This document shows, piece after piece, positions 1 to 7,951 of a stretch of DNA of 64,000 bases. The notes beneath the pieces were generated by a model. It made no database searches, was not told the DNA's origin, and saw only the letters and a program-made list of their open reading frames with translations. Both the position numbers and the translations under genes were made by a program. Origin of the DNA: Desulfuromusa kysingii (GTDB lineage: Bacteria; Desulfobacterota; Desulfuromonadia; Desulfuromonadales; Geopsychrobacteraceae); NCBI RefSeq assembly GCF_900107645.1, contig NZ_FNQN01000002.1, forward strand, positions 248,001 through 312,000, read 5' to 3'. Position 1 is the first letter of the stretch. The number at the start of each line of letters is the position of its first letter.

Positions 1-135
1 ATGGAGGAGATTGACCGACGCTCAATCAATCCCATTGTTGTCTGTGGAAAATGTGGAGCTAAAGCAGACAAACCAGAGGATCTACATAATCCTCGTCCAT
101 TGATGAAAAAAAAGCTCGATAACTTTTGGAGTTAA
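1..135 (+). CDS. Small cysteine-pair protein, possibly truncated by the window edge
   Basis: An open frame runs from the first base of the window to a TAA at 133-135. It encodes 44 residues if the ATG at base 1 is the start, but it may equally be the 3' end of a longer gene. It contains one CGKC pair near residues 15-18, suggesting half of a zinc-ribbon-like site, and a basic C-terminus. The frame ends inside the Shine-Dalgarno region of the next gene, so the two are probably co-transcribed. I do not recognise the family and assign no function. Confidence 0.5.
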   Translation: MEEIDRRSINPIVVCGKCGAKADKPEDLHNPRPLMKKKLDNFWS

Positions 136-140
136 AACGG

Positions 141-563
141 ATGCAGAACATGCAGCAAATAATGGATTTTTTTGTTGAAAACGACCTTTTTGCGCGGCAC
201 TGTGGCGTTGAACTGATAGCATTGCAGTCGGGACATGCGAAGGCAAAAATGGAGGTTAAACCCTTCCATATGAACGGTGCAGGCACAGTTCAGGGAGGTG
301 CAATATTCACCTTAGCCGACTTCACCTTTGCTGCCGCTGTCAACAGTCGGGGGCGATTATCCATGGCGATTAACACTTCATTGACTTTTCTTAAACCGAC
401 TCTTGGAGGAACCCTCTACGCCGAAGCGGAAGAGCTCTCCATAAGCCACAAGTTGGGTTATTATCAGATCAATATCACCGATCAAGAACAGCAACTTGTC
501 GCTTCCTTTCAAGGAACCGCTTACCGTAAGCAGAAACCCGTACTGACTGATAAAATCGCATAA
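141..563 (+). CDS. PaaI-type hotdog-fold thioesterase
   Basis: The 140-residue product has the size and pattern of the PaaI/YbgC hotdog thioesterases. The signature is the stretch at about residues 45-70, HMNGAGTVQGGAIFTLADFT, where the HxNxxGxxxGG motif leads into the hotdog helix. Such enzymes hydrolyse acyl- or aryl-CoA thioesters in the cytoplasm; the substrate cannot be read from sequence. The open frame extends upstream to a TTG at 126, but GGAG at 128-131 sits nine bases before the ATG at 141, so 141 is the better start. It is 48 bases upstream of the EfpL gene and may share its transcript. Confidence 0.8.
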   Translation: MQNMQQIMDFFVENDLFARHCGVELIALQSGHAKAKMEVKPFHMNGAGTVQGGAIFTLADFTFAAAVNSRGRLSMAINTSLTFLKPTLGGTLYAEAEELSISHKLGYYQINITDQEQQLVASFQGTAYRKQKPVLTDKIA

Positions 564-611
564 ACACAAAATCCTGGCACCGCAGCGTGTCAGCGACAGG
601 AGAATCACAGA

Positions 612-1175
612 ATGATTAACGCAAATGATTTACGTAAGGGGATTGTTTTTCTACTCGACTCAGCTCCTTGCATTGTTATTGATGTCAGCTTCCAATCCCC
701 AACCGCACGTGGGGGCACAACCTTGGTCAAAACAAAATATCGTAATCTCATCACGGGACAAGTCTTAAACAGTTCATTTAAAGCTGGAGACAAAATGGAT
801 GAAGCTGACTTTGCCCGCCGCAAAGGTCAGTTCCTCTACGCCATGGGTGATCAGGGTGTATTCATGGATCAGGAAAATTACGAGCAATACGAAATCAGCG
901 GTGACCTTTATGATGAAATTAAAGGTTATCTGCTTGAAAATGGCGAGGTCAGTCTGGGGGTATTTAATGATCAAGTTGTCACCCTTGAGTTGCCGCAGGT
1001 GGTCGAATTGATCGTCACCGAGACGGCTCCCGCTATCCGCAACGCCACAGCAACAGCGCAAACCAAGGAGGCGATTCTTGAGACCGGCATCTCAGTTCAG
1101 GTGCCCGGCTACCTTGAGTCAGGTGAAAAAATTAAAATTGACACCCGTGACGGCCGCTTCGTCTCTCGCGCTTAA
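612..1175 (+). CDS. efpL: Elongation factor P-like protein EfpL (YeiP type)
   Basis: The 187-residue protein has the three OB-like domains of EF-P. It belongs to the YeiP/EfpL branch: the domain I loop reads QSPTARGGTT at residues 28-37, nearly the same as the SPTARG loop of Escherichia coli YeiP, and the LELPQ and ETAP motifs follow as in YeiP. Ordinary EF-P has a loop of PGKG type with a modifiable lysine; here the tip residue is Arg33. EF-P family proteins bind the ribosome between P and E sites and relieve stalling at proline-rich motifs. The start has a clear AGGAG. No EarP or EpmA/EpmC gene is visible nearby, consistent with an unmodified factor. Confidence 0.88.
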   Translation: MINANDLRKGIVFLLDSAPCIVIDVSFQSPTARGGTTLVKTKYRNLITGQVLNSSFKAGDKMDEADFARRKGQFLYAMGDQGVFMDQENYEQYEISGDLYDEIKGYLLENGEVSLGVFNDQVVTLELPQVVELIVTETAPAIRNATATAQTKEAILETGISVQVPGYLESGEKIKIDTRDGRFVSRA

Positions 1176-1226
1176 TGATTTCGGTTCTAACCCTAAAAAT
1201 ATTATCCATAAAAACGGTACCACGAG

Positions 1227-1823
1227 ATGATCAAGATTGAACGGATAAAAGCTAAGCTTCCCGATGTTCAACCCCAGTCGGTGAAGCAGCAATTTGAGCG
1301 ACATGCCGCCGTCGCCATGTTGCTCCGGGACAAAGACCAAAGGACTGAAGTCATGCTCATCCGTCGCGCTGAAAATGACAAAGACCCTTGGTCGGGAGAT
1401 CTCGGTTTTCCTGGTGGAAAAATAGAAGAAGATGATAGTAGTCCGCGCGCAGCCGCAGAACGGGAGACATACGAAGAGGTAGGCTACCGATTAACCGCCG
1501 AAAATTATCTGGGCCAAAACGATGATCTCATCGGAGCTTACCTGTCGGTACATATCTCTTGTTTTATCTATCAGATCGACCATGAAATCCCATTCAAGCC
1601 CAACAACGAGGTCGTTGATCTGTTCTGGGTGCCGTTACAGACGCTGCTAGATCCTCCCCGCAACCAGCAGCTGACTTTTTTTTACCGGGGCAGAAATCGT
1701 AAACACCCAGCAATCAAACTTGATGAGTGGAGTGAGCGACCACTCTGGGGAATTACCTACCGTCTGCTGGATAATTTTCTGCGTCATTTTGATCTTTCTT
1801 TCACTTATCCCGAACGCAGATAA
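1227..1823 (+). CDS. Nudix hydrolase, CoA-pyrophosphatase-like
   Basis: The 198-residue protein carries a Nudix box at about residues 63-88: FPGGK, then an acidic loop, then RETYEEVG. The spacing from GG to RE matches the NudL / CoA pyrophosphatase type, which cleaves the diphosphate of CoA or related nucleotides and needs Mg or Mn held by the glutamates. The N-terminus has the VAMLLR and MLIRRA strands expected before the box. It follows efpL after 51 bases on the same strand; only a short GAG precedes the ATG. Substrate is inferred from box spacing alone. Confidence 0.8.
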   Translation: MIKIERIKAKLPDVQPQSVKQQFERHAAVAMLLRDKDQRTEVMLIRRAENDKDPWSGDLGFPGGKIEEDDSSPRAAAERETYEEVGYRLTAENYLGQNDDLIGAYLSVHISCFIYQIDHEIPFKPNNEVVDLFWVPLQTLLDPPRNQQLTFFYRGRNRKHPAIKLDEWSERPLWGITYRLLDNFLRHFDLSFTYPERR

Positions 1824-1829
1824 ACAAAC

Positions 1830-1838
1830 TGATATAAT
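1830..1838 (+). promoter_or_regulatory. Extended -10 promoter candidate for metC
   Basis: TGATATAAT fits the extended -10 consensus TGnTATAAT and lies 60 bases before the metC start. No convincing -35 box is seen at the usual distance, which is tolerated by extended -10 promoters. No SAM riboswitch is recognisable in the short leader. Confidence 0.4.
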
Positions 1839-1897
1839 TTAAGAGTTAAACATCGTTTGCACCCCACAGGGAAACGGCAACACCTCAGGAGAAGACA

Positions 1898-3064
1898 ATG
1901 GAACGGACTACCCGCCTCGTCAATTTTGATGCTTTTCATCAAGGACAAGACATGGACCTGCCTCGAACAATCAACCCTCCCATTTTTCGCGGCTCCACGG
2001 TTCTATTTGACAACTTTGCTGAGTTAAGTCTGGCTAACTCCGGTAAATATCAGGGGATAACCTATGGCACCGACCGTATGCCCACGCAACGGGCTTTTGA
2101 AGAAGCGGTCAGAGAGCTTGAAGGGGGAGCATTAACCCGCGCGTTCCAATCGGGTATCAGCGCTATCATCAATACCTTCTTGGCCTTTACCAAAAGCGGT
2201 GATCATATCCTCGTGTGCGACAATGCCTATGCTCCAACAGTCCATTATTGCACCCAGATTCTGACAAAATTCAATATTGAAACAACATTCATCCCCCCCG
2301 CTGCGGGAGAGGAGATTCAATCCTACCTGAAAGACAATACAAAACTCATATTTCTTGAATCTCCCGGCTCCAATACCTTCGAGCTGCAAGATATCCCGGC
2401 AATAACCACTTTGGCAAAAAAACGTGGCATTATCACCGTACTTGATAACACCTGGGCAACACCGCTCTACCTTGACCCCTTTGCTCTCGGCATTAACATC
2501 TCAATTCAATCGGCCACCAAATACCTTACAGGCCATTCTGATATCTTAATGGGAACCGTCACGACAGATCACCCGCATGCCGCCACTCTACAAGAATATT
2601 ACCGTATTACAGAAACTTACACAGCAGAAGAAGATTGCTATACGGCTTTACGGGGGCTGAGGACTCTGGCACTACGTTTACGTCAACATGAGCAGTCCGC
2701 TTTAGCCATTGCCCAGTGGCTGGAATCGTTACCGCAGATTGGAAACGTCATCCATCCGGCATTACCAAGTCATCCCCAACACCAGATCTGGCAAAGAGAC
2801 TTCAGCGGATCGTCAGGTTTGTTTGCCTTCACCTTCAAAGAAGAATATCCAGCCGAAAAGTTAGCCGCCTTCATTGATTCGCTGCAATTATTCGGTATCG
2901 GTTACAGCTGGGGTGGCTTCAGAAGTCTGATCACAGCAGCTAAATACAATCGAACACAGACGTCAAGATACGCAGGGAAAATGGTTATCCGATTGAATAT
3001 CGGCCTTGAAGATCCTGGTGATATCATCAAGGACCTGACCGCAGGCTTTGAGGCGATGACATGA
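1898..3064 (+). CDS. metC: Cystathionine beta-lyase
   Basis: The 388-residue protein is a full-length Cys/Met-metabolism PLP enzyme of the MetC type. The PLP lysine is Lys208 in SATKYLTGHSD, and the cofactor aspartate sits in VLDNTWATP. The SYSWGGFRSL stretch near the C-terminus is typical of MetC rather than cystathionine gamma-synthase. The reaction splits cystathionine to homocysteine, pyruvate and ammonia in methionine synthesis. A strong AGGAGA precedes the ATG. It appears to be transcribed from its own promoter. Confidence 0.92.
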   Translation: MERTTRLVNFDAFHQGQDMDLPRTINPPIFRGSTVLFDNFAELSLANSGKYQGITYGTDRMPTQRAFEEAVRELEGGALTRAFQSGISAIINTFLAFTKSGDHILVCDNAYAPTVHYCTQILTKFNIETTFIPPAAGEEIQSYLKDNTKLIFLESPGSNTFELQDIPAITTLAKKRGIITVLDNTWATPLYLDPFALGINISIQSATKYLTGHSDILMGTVTTDHPHAATLQEYYRITETYTAEEDCYTALRGLRTLALRLRQHEQSALAIAQWLESLPQIGNVIHPALPSHPQHQIWQRDFSGSSGLFAFTFKEEYPAEKLAAFIDSLQLFGIGYSWGGFRSLITAAKYNRTQTSRYAGKMVIRLNIGLEDPGDIIKDLTAGFEAMT

Positions 3065-3132
3065 AATATTTCAGTAAACAGGGGTTCATGAATCATTCAT
3101 CCTGACTGGAGGAGAATCACCAGGGGGACATT

Positions 3133-4116
3133 ATGAATATATCCAGATTGATTTTTAGACTGAATGTGGGCCTTCTCGTTTCACTGACAATGTCCTGTGC
3201 TGGGCTCCACTCAACAACTCAAAGTGTCGATACGTCACACCAATCAATCGCAGTAGCTGAAGACGGAACTCTCTTAGCCCGTCACGCGCCAATCTTTGTC
3301 ATTGAAGAGAGTTCAAAGGAGTTCAACCGGATAGGAACCCCTGCCGTCCGCCCGGACAATAGCGGCAATCCTGATGTTTATGTTGACCCGAACCAGCCCA
3401 CCATTTATGCAATGGAGCAACGGTTTAAAAATAAAGACAGAGATTTCACCAATCTCATCTACCGGGTCCATTTCGAACTCACTCCGCTATACCACCTCAC
3501 CGCCGGTAAAAACCCTGGCCTCATCATTATTGTGACCCTGGACCAGAATAACAGACCACTGCTCCTCACAACAGTTCACACTTGTGGTTGCTATCTGGCG
3601 ATTATCCCGACATCGTATCTACCTCAATGGGCGTATCCTCCCGACTGGCCTCAAGAGACTCAGGATATTTACGGAGAGTCGTTACCCTCGCGATTCGTGT
3701 TTACACCCACCTTGAATTCACAGCAAAAATTTGTTCTCCAGATAAGAAGTAAAACACATCGGGTTATGGACATCAACCTGTTGTCAGAAACTGACCCTAT
3801 GGCAACGATCAATCCGGTTATCGCGACACTAAAGCCCATGTCGGCCCTGTCAGAACTGCCATTTGAGGGGTCACAGCTCTCCTTTTTTGAGACTCATGGG
3901 GTGAGAAAAGGGTACGTCCGCAACAGCTATAAACCACTGGAAAAACTTCTGCTGAGTTGGTGGAGCCTGGATTGGCGAGTTGGCGAAGACAAAGATTTGG
4001 GGCCCAAAGATCAAACCGGGACAACCTTCTACACGACCCTCAAGTTCTGGGAGAGAGAGGAATCTGATCTGTGGAATTTCTATAATTTTCTGCAATATTG
4101 GGGCTGGGATCTATAA
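3133..4116 (+). CDS. Putative exported lipoprotein of unknown function
   Basis: The 327-residue protein starts with a basic and hydrophobic segment ending LTMSCAG at about residues 18-24. This resembles a relaxed lipobox, with Cys22 the likely lipidated residue. The rest is rich in beta-type sequence without a motif I know, and there is a CGC pair near residue 155. It lies 68 bases downstream of metC and has a GGGGGA ribosome site, so it could be read from the metC transcript, though no functional link is evident. I do not recognise the family. Confidence 0.65.
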   Translation: MNISRLIFRLNVGLLVSLTMSCAGLHSTTQSVDTSHQSIAVAEDGTLLARHAPIFVIEESSKEFNRIGTPAVRPDNSGNPDVYVDPNQPTIYAMEQRFKNKDRDFTNLIYRVHFELTPLYHLTAGKNPGLIIIVTLDQNNRPLLLTTVHTCGCYLAIIPTSYLPQWAYPPDWPQETQDIYGESLPSRFVFTPTLNSQQKFVLQIRSKTHRVMDINLLSETDPMATINPVIATLKPMSALSELPFEGSQLSFFETHGVRKGYVRNSYKPLEKLLLSWWSLDWRVGEDKDLGPKDQTGTTFYTTLKFWEREESDLWNFYNFLQYWGWDL

Positions 4117-4216
4117 ATCCGGCCAGAGATCAGAAACACGAACGGGGACTGAACCCGCCCCTTGGTGCGATTAAAATTGTGTCAACAGACAATATAAATG
4201 TTATGCTAACAGCGAT

Positions 4217-4228
4217 ATGATAATCATT
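4217..4228. promoter_or_regulatory. Fur-box-like palindrome
   Basis: ATGATAATCATT contains the perfect dyad ATGAT-A-ATCAT, which is the core of the Fur consensus (12 contiguous matches of the 19-base consensus; the flanks do not match). It lies about 40 bases before the CBS-domain gene, where a repressor could overlap a promoter. A chance AT-rich dyad is possible. Confidence 0.3.
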
Positions 4229-4268
4229 TATTGTTCATTACGACGGAGAGATTAAAAAGGAGGATCAA

Positions 4269-4673
4269 ATGGCTGAATCGTTTCGCATCAAAGACTTTAT
4301 GAATCCCAAGCCCGTGACCGTTCCACCAGAAATGAATATTGCAGATATTGCCAAACTCACCTTAAAAAACAAAATCTCAGGGGTTCTCGTGGTTGATAGT
4401 TCGATGAACCTTATGGGGATGATTTCAGAATTAGATTGTCTTCGAGTGATGTCAGACAGTATCTACCATGACGGCCGCAACACCTCATCATTACGAGCTC
4501 AAGATATCATGACCAAAGAGGTCACGACAGTCTCACCCAGTGCTCAACTCTTTGATGTTATGACCTCCATGTTAAATCAAGGACAACGCCGGAGACCGGT
4601 TGTTGAAAATGGCAAGGTTATCGGTCAGGTGACTTGTCGGCAGCTCCTGAAGATCATAACCTCCTACTCTTAA
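4269..4673 (+). CDS. Twin CBS-domain protein
   Basis: The 134-residue protein is almost entirely a pair of CBS motifs (about residues 10-60 and 75-130). Each begins with a phrase of the type FMNPKPVTVPPEMN and IMTKEVTTVSPSA and ends in a GM/GQV strand. Stand-alone CBS pairs usually bind adenine nucleotides and act as regulatory subunits. Nothing here identifies the partner. The start is secure: AAGGAGGATCAA precedes the ATG. A Fur-like dyad lies just upstream, and the gene seems monocistronic. Confidence 0.85.
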   Translation: MAESFRIKDFMNPKPVTVPPEMNIADIAKLTLKNKISGVLVVDSSMNLMGMISELDCLRVMSDSIYHDGRNTSSLRAQDIMTKEVTTVSPSAQLFDVMTSMLNQGQRRRPVVENGKVIGQVTCRQLLKIITSYS

Positions 4674-4694
4674 CACCACCAGATCAAGTCCAAA

Positions 4695-4730
4695 AAAGGG
4701 GTGTTAAGTCGATTAACTTAACACCCCTTT
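4695..4730 (-). terminator. Strong hairpin, minus-strand terminator
   Basis: A perfect 15-bp stem (4695-4709 with 4716-4730, six-base loop) is followed on the minus strand by six T residues. That suits termination of the small minus-strand gene ending at 4852. On the plus strand there is only the TTT of the stem, so it may also slow plus-strand transcripts from the CBS gene. Confidence 0.65.
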
Positions 4731-4851
4731 GGGATAAAACATCAATTCACAACTAGCACAAATGAGAAGGGCTCCGGAGTGATACTGCCAAAACCACACG
4801 GAGATCCCCGCTGAGAGACTAAACCAAAACAATTGTCAAAGGGTCTACAGA

Positions 4852-5040
4852 TCAGGCTTTGACGTCAAGACGTCCGCCTTTACCTGTCTGTTCAGCTATT
4901 TGCAGCCGCTGCTGTTCCCCCGTCTGCATTTGCTCGGTCTTCTCCAGGGTCTTGGTGAGGACATCAAAGCCCGCTTGGGTTTTATTCGTTGACATTGCTT
5001 GAGCTGCAATACTCATGGAACCTGAGACTTCCATTGCCAT
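4852..5040 (-). CDS. YjfB-like putative motility protein
   Basis: The start chosen is the ATG at 5040, which has AAAGGAG six bases upstream, giving 62 residues. The open frame extends further upstream, but those residues look non-coding. The product resembles the YjfB family of small proteins, annotated as putative motility proteins: an N-terminal helix with small residues (SMSIAAQAMSTNK), then a Gln/Glu-rich helix. Biochemical role is unknown. It has its own promoter and terminator, so it is a single-gene unit between the CBS gene and the divergent sucA operon. Confidence 0.65.
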   Translation of the reverse strand: MAMEVSGSMSIAAQAMSTNKTQAGFDVLTKTLEKTEQMQTGEQQRLQIAEQTGKGGRLDVKA

Positions 5041-5074
5041 TTTCTGCTCCTTTCGCTGGTCTAAACAACGTCTA

Positions 5075-5103
5075 AAATAACAGTAAGGACACAAGCAGGT
5101 CAA
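5075..5103 (-). promoter_or_regulatory. Sigma70-type promoter for the YjfB-like gene
   Basis: On the minus strand TTGACC (5103-5098) and TTATTT (5080-5075) are separated by 17 bases, and the small minus-strand gene starts 35 bases downstream. The -35 box is good and the -10 box is weak. Confidence 0.5.
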
Positions 5104-5172
5104 GTTATTTTATTTAATTGCTTTAATTAAAATACAAACTAGACAACTATCTTCTTTATTTTGCGCTCTTTA

Positions 5173-5201
5173 TTGCGACAAACTGACGACTGCTTTATAC
5201 T
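5173..5201 (+). promoter_or_regulatory. Sigma70 promoter of the sucA-sucB-lpd operon
   Basis: TTGCGA at 5173-5178 and TATACT at 5196-5201 are spaced by exactly 17 bases in an AT-rich intergenic region, 65 bases before the sucA start. This is one of the best promoter matches in the window. Confidence 0.7.
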
Positions 5202-5265
5202 ATTTTAAATTTTTTTGACCCTCGTTGAAAACAAACCACACAAACTATGAATTGTGAGCTAAATA

Positions 5266-7950
5266 ATGAGTGTTAACGATAACGTCAGTCCCGAATGGAT
5301 AGAAACCCAATATCAGATCTTTAAAAACAACCCTAACGATCTATCACAAGAGTGGCAGTCCTTTTTTCAGGGGTTTGAACTGGGAATAGACAATCAAGAG
5401 TCACCGGTTCTAGATCACAAACCGGCCGCTGTACAGACAATGATCCACCGCTATCGCGACATCGGTCACCTTTATGCTTGTGTTGACCCATTGACGCCAT
5501 GTTCTCTGGATCATCCCCAGCTGCGGATATCCGAATTTGGATTAGAAGAAAAAGATCTCGAGCGAACTTTTGCAACCAGCAATTTTATCCTTCCTGAAGC
5601 CCCCCTCAAAGAGATCATAGATGTGCTTGAACAGACCTACTGCCACTCACTGGGGCTGGAATTTATGCATCTGCCTCTGCTCGAAGAGCGGAAATGGTTA
5701 CAATCTAAAGCCGAAGCATCGCGGCTACGCACCGATATAAGTCGTGACAAGAAGCTCTCCACCATGAAGATGCTGTTGCAGGCGACAAAGTTTGAATCTT
5801 TCTTGCATCGCAAGTTTGTTGGGCAAAAGCGATTTTCTCTTGAAGGGGCAGAATCAGCCATTCCACTGTTGGACCATCTGGTGGAGAAAGCCGCTGAACT
5901 TTCTTTGAAGCACGTCGTTATCGGGATGTCGCACCGTGGACGACTCAATGTTCTGGTTAATATCTTCAAAAAACCTCTGGGCAACCTGTTTGCCGAATTT
6001 GCCGACAATGCCGGATGTAAAGTTGTCGGTGAAGGGGATGTCAAATATCATAAAGGTTATTCAACCGATCGCTGTTTTACTGATGGTTGTGTCCACCTTT
6101 CCATGGCCTCAAATCCAAGCCATCTGGAAGCCGTCAATCCTGTTGTTGAAGGAAAGTGTCGGGCGCGCCAAGATCGCATCGAAGGCGATGGAGAGCAATT
6201 GGTAATGCCGCTTCTGATCCACGGGGATGCCGCATTTGCCGGACAGGGTGTTGTCGCTGAAACCCTCAACCTCTCTCAGCTTGCAGGATATAGAACCGGC
6301 GGCACTCTGCATGTAGTCATCAACAACCAGATTGGTTTTACAACCTTACCGGTTGATGCCCGCTCGACCTGTTACTCCACCGATATTGCAAAGATGTTGA
6401 TGGCACCGATCTTCCATGTCCACGGTGATGACCCTGAGGCGCTGATTCAGGCCGCCACGATGGCTATTGAATTCCGGCAAAAGTTTCATAAAGATGTTGT
6501 GATTGAGGTGATCTGTTATCGCCGCTACGGACATAACGAGGGAGACGAACCCTTCTTCACACAACCACTGATGTACGAAAAAATTCGCAACCATCCATTG
6601 ACGACTGAGATCTACAAGAACCAACTACTCTTGGAAGGCTTTTCAGAACAGGAATTGGACGCGATGGAAAGTGAAATCGATCAAACGCTGGAAGACGCAC
6701 TCACCCATGAAGTTTGCCCTCTCCACGAGGAATTCATGAAGCAGTGGGCCCATGTATCCCGTGAGTTCAGCTTTGAACCGGTTGAAACGGCCATAGATCA
6801 AGAGACATTGCAACAGTTGAGTGCCTCGCTTACCACAGTGCCTGAAGGTTTCACCCCCCATCGAAAAATAACGTCGCTGCTGAAGAAAAGGCGTAAAGCC
6901 ATCGTTGAAGGAGATAAGATTGATTGGGGCAATGGTGAAGCTCTGGCGATGGCAAGTCTAGTCCATGAAGGCACCTCCGTTCGCCTCTCGGGACAAGATT
7001 CCCGCCGTGGAACCTTCAATCATCGCCATGCAACCCTATATGACATTGCCACAGCCAAAGAATATACTCCGCTAACAGATATAGCCAAACAGGCGGGATG
7101 CCGTTTTGATGTCTTCAACAGTATGCTCTCGGAAATGGCCGTCCTTGGTTTTGATTATGGCTATGCCGTAGAAACACCCGATGACCTGACGATCTGGGAA
7201 GCACAGTTCGGTGATTTTGCCAACGGTGCTCAAGTCATTATCGATCAGTTCATTGCCAGCAGTCAGGCAAAATGGGATCGGCCCTGTGGCATCACCATGT
7301 TTTTACCTCATGGCTATGAAGGTCAAGGGCCAGAACATTCCAGCGCCCGGATGGAGCGGTATCTACAACTTTGTGCTAACAATAATATGCAGATTGTCAA
7401 CGCCAGTACCCCAGCTCAATTATTTCATTTATTGCGACGCCAGGTTCGCACCCACCATCGCTGCCCGCTGATCCTTTTCACCCCTAAAGCGCTGTTGCGC
7501 CATCCTCTCTGCGTATCGACCACGGCAGACTTAACCAGCGGACATTTTCAAGAAATTTTGGCCGATGACCTCAGCCCCAAGCAATGTCGACGGGTGATTC
7601 TCTGTGCAGGGAAAATCTACTATGACCTGTTGCAACAACGCCAGCAGGGTCAACATTCCGACGTTGCTATCGTCCGGATTGAACAGATTTATCCTTTACA
7701 TAGAGATCTGTTGAAAAAGATCCTCAAACCCTACAAAAAAACGGTTGAGTATTGTTGGGTTCAGGAAGAAATTGCCAATGCTGGAGCTTGGGATTATCTG
7801 CGTCAGCAGTTGCGTGATCTGATCGGACGCGAACCAAGATACATCGGTCGTAAGCGCTCAGCGAGTACCGCAGTTGGTTCCAACCGGCTCCATAGAATAG
7901 AGCAACAGCAAATTTTGGATAAAGCCTTTGCAACCCCAGATGAGGATTAA
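5266..7950 (+). CDS. sucA: 2-oxoglutarate dehydrogenase E1 component
   Basis: The 894-residue protein is a complete thiamine-diphosphate E1. The N-terminus has the SPEWIETQYQIFKNNP / WQSFFQGF motif typical of SucA, which docks the other subunits. The catalytic half shows GMSHRGRLNVL, the ThDP/Mg signature GDAAFAGQGVVAETLNLS and later NNQIGFTT. The C-terminal half has GHEGQGPEHSS-like (here GYEGQGPEHSSARMER) and the final VQEEIANAGAW. It decarboxylates 2-oxoglutarate and passes the succinyl group to SucB lipoate. It heads a three-gene operon; the sucB ATG lies one base after its stop. Confidence 0.95.
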   Translation: MSVNDNVSPEWIETQYQIFKNNPNDLSQEWQSFFQGFELGIDNQESPVLDHKPAAVQTMIHRYRDIGHLYACVDPLTPCSLDHPQLRISEFGLEEKDLERTFATSNFILPEAPLKEIIDVLEQTYCHSLGLEFMHLPLLEERKWLQSKAEASRLRTDISRDKKLSTMKMLLQATKFESFLHRKFVGQKRFSLEGAESAIPLLDHLVEKAAELSLKHVVIGMSHRGRLNVLVNIFKKPLGNLFAEFADNAGCKVVGEGDVKYHKGYSTDRCFTDGCVHLSMASNPSHLEAVNPVVEGKCRARQDRIEGDGEQLVMPLLIHGDAAFAGQGVVAETLNLSQLAGYRTGGTLHVVINNQIGFTTLPVDARSTCYSTDIAKMLMAPIFHVHGDDPEALIQAATMAIEFRQKFHKDVVIEVICYRRYGHNEGDEPFFTQPLMYEKIRNHPLTTEIYKNQLLLEGFSEQELDAMESEIDQTLEDALTHEVCPLHEEFMKQWAHVSREFSFEPVETAIDQETLQQLSASLTTVPEGFTPHRKITSLLKKRRKAIVEGDKIDWGNGEALAMASLVHEGTSVRLSGQDSRRGTFNHRHATLYDIATAKEYTPLTDIAKQAGCRFDVFNSMLSEMAVLGFDYGYAVETPDDLTIWEAQFGDFANGAQVIIDQFIASSQAKWDRPCGITMFLPHGYEGQGPEHSSARMERYLQLCANNNMQIVNASTPAQLFHLLRRQVRTHHRCPLILFTPKALLRHPLCVSTTADLTSGHFQEILADDLSPKQCRRVILCAGKIYYDLLQQRQQGQHSDVAIVRIEQIYPLHRDLLKKILKPYKKTVEYCWVQEEIANAGAWDYLRQQLRDLIGREPRYIGRKRSASTAVGSNRLHRIEQQQILDKAFATPDED

Positions 7951-7951
7951 T

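Noticed and set aside
1860-1897. SAM riboswitch ahead of metC
   Set aside because: The leader after the extended -10 is too short, and no SAM-I core helices are seen.
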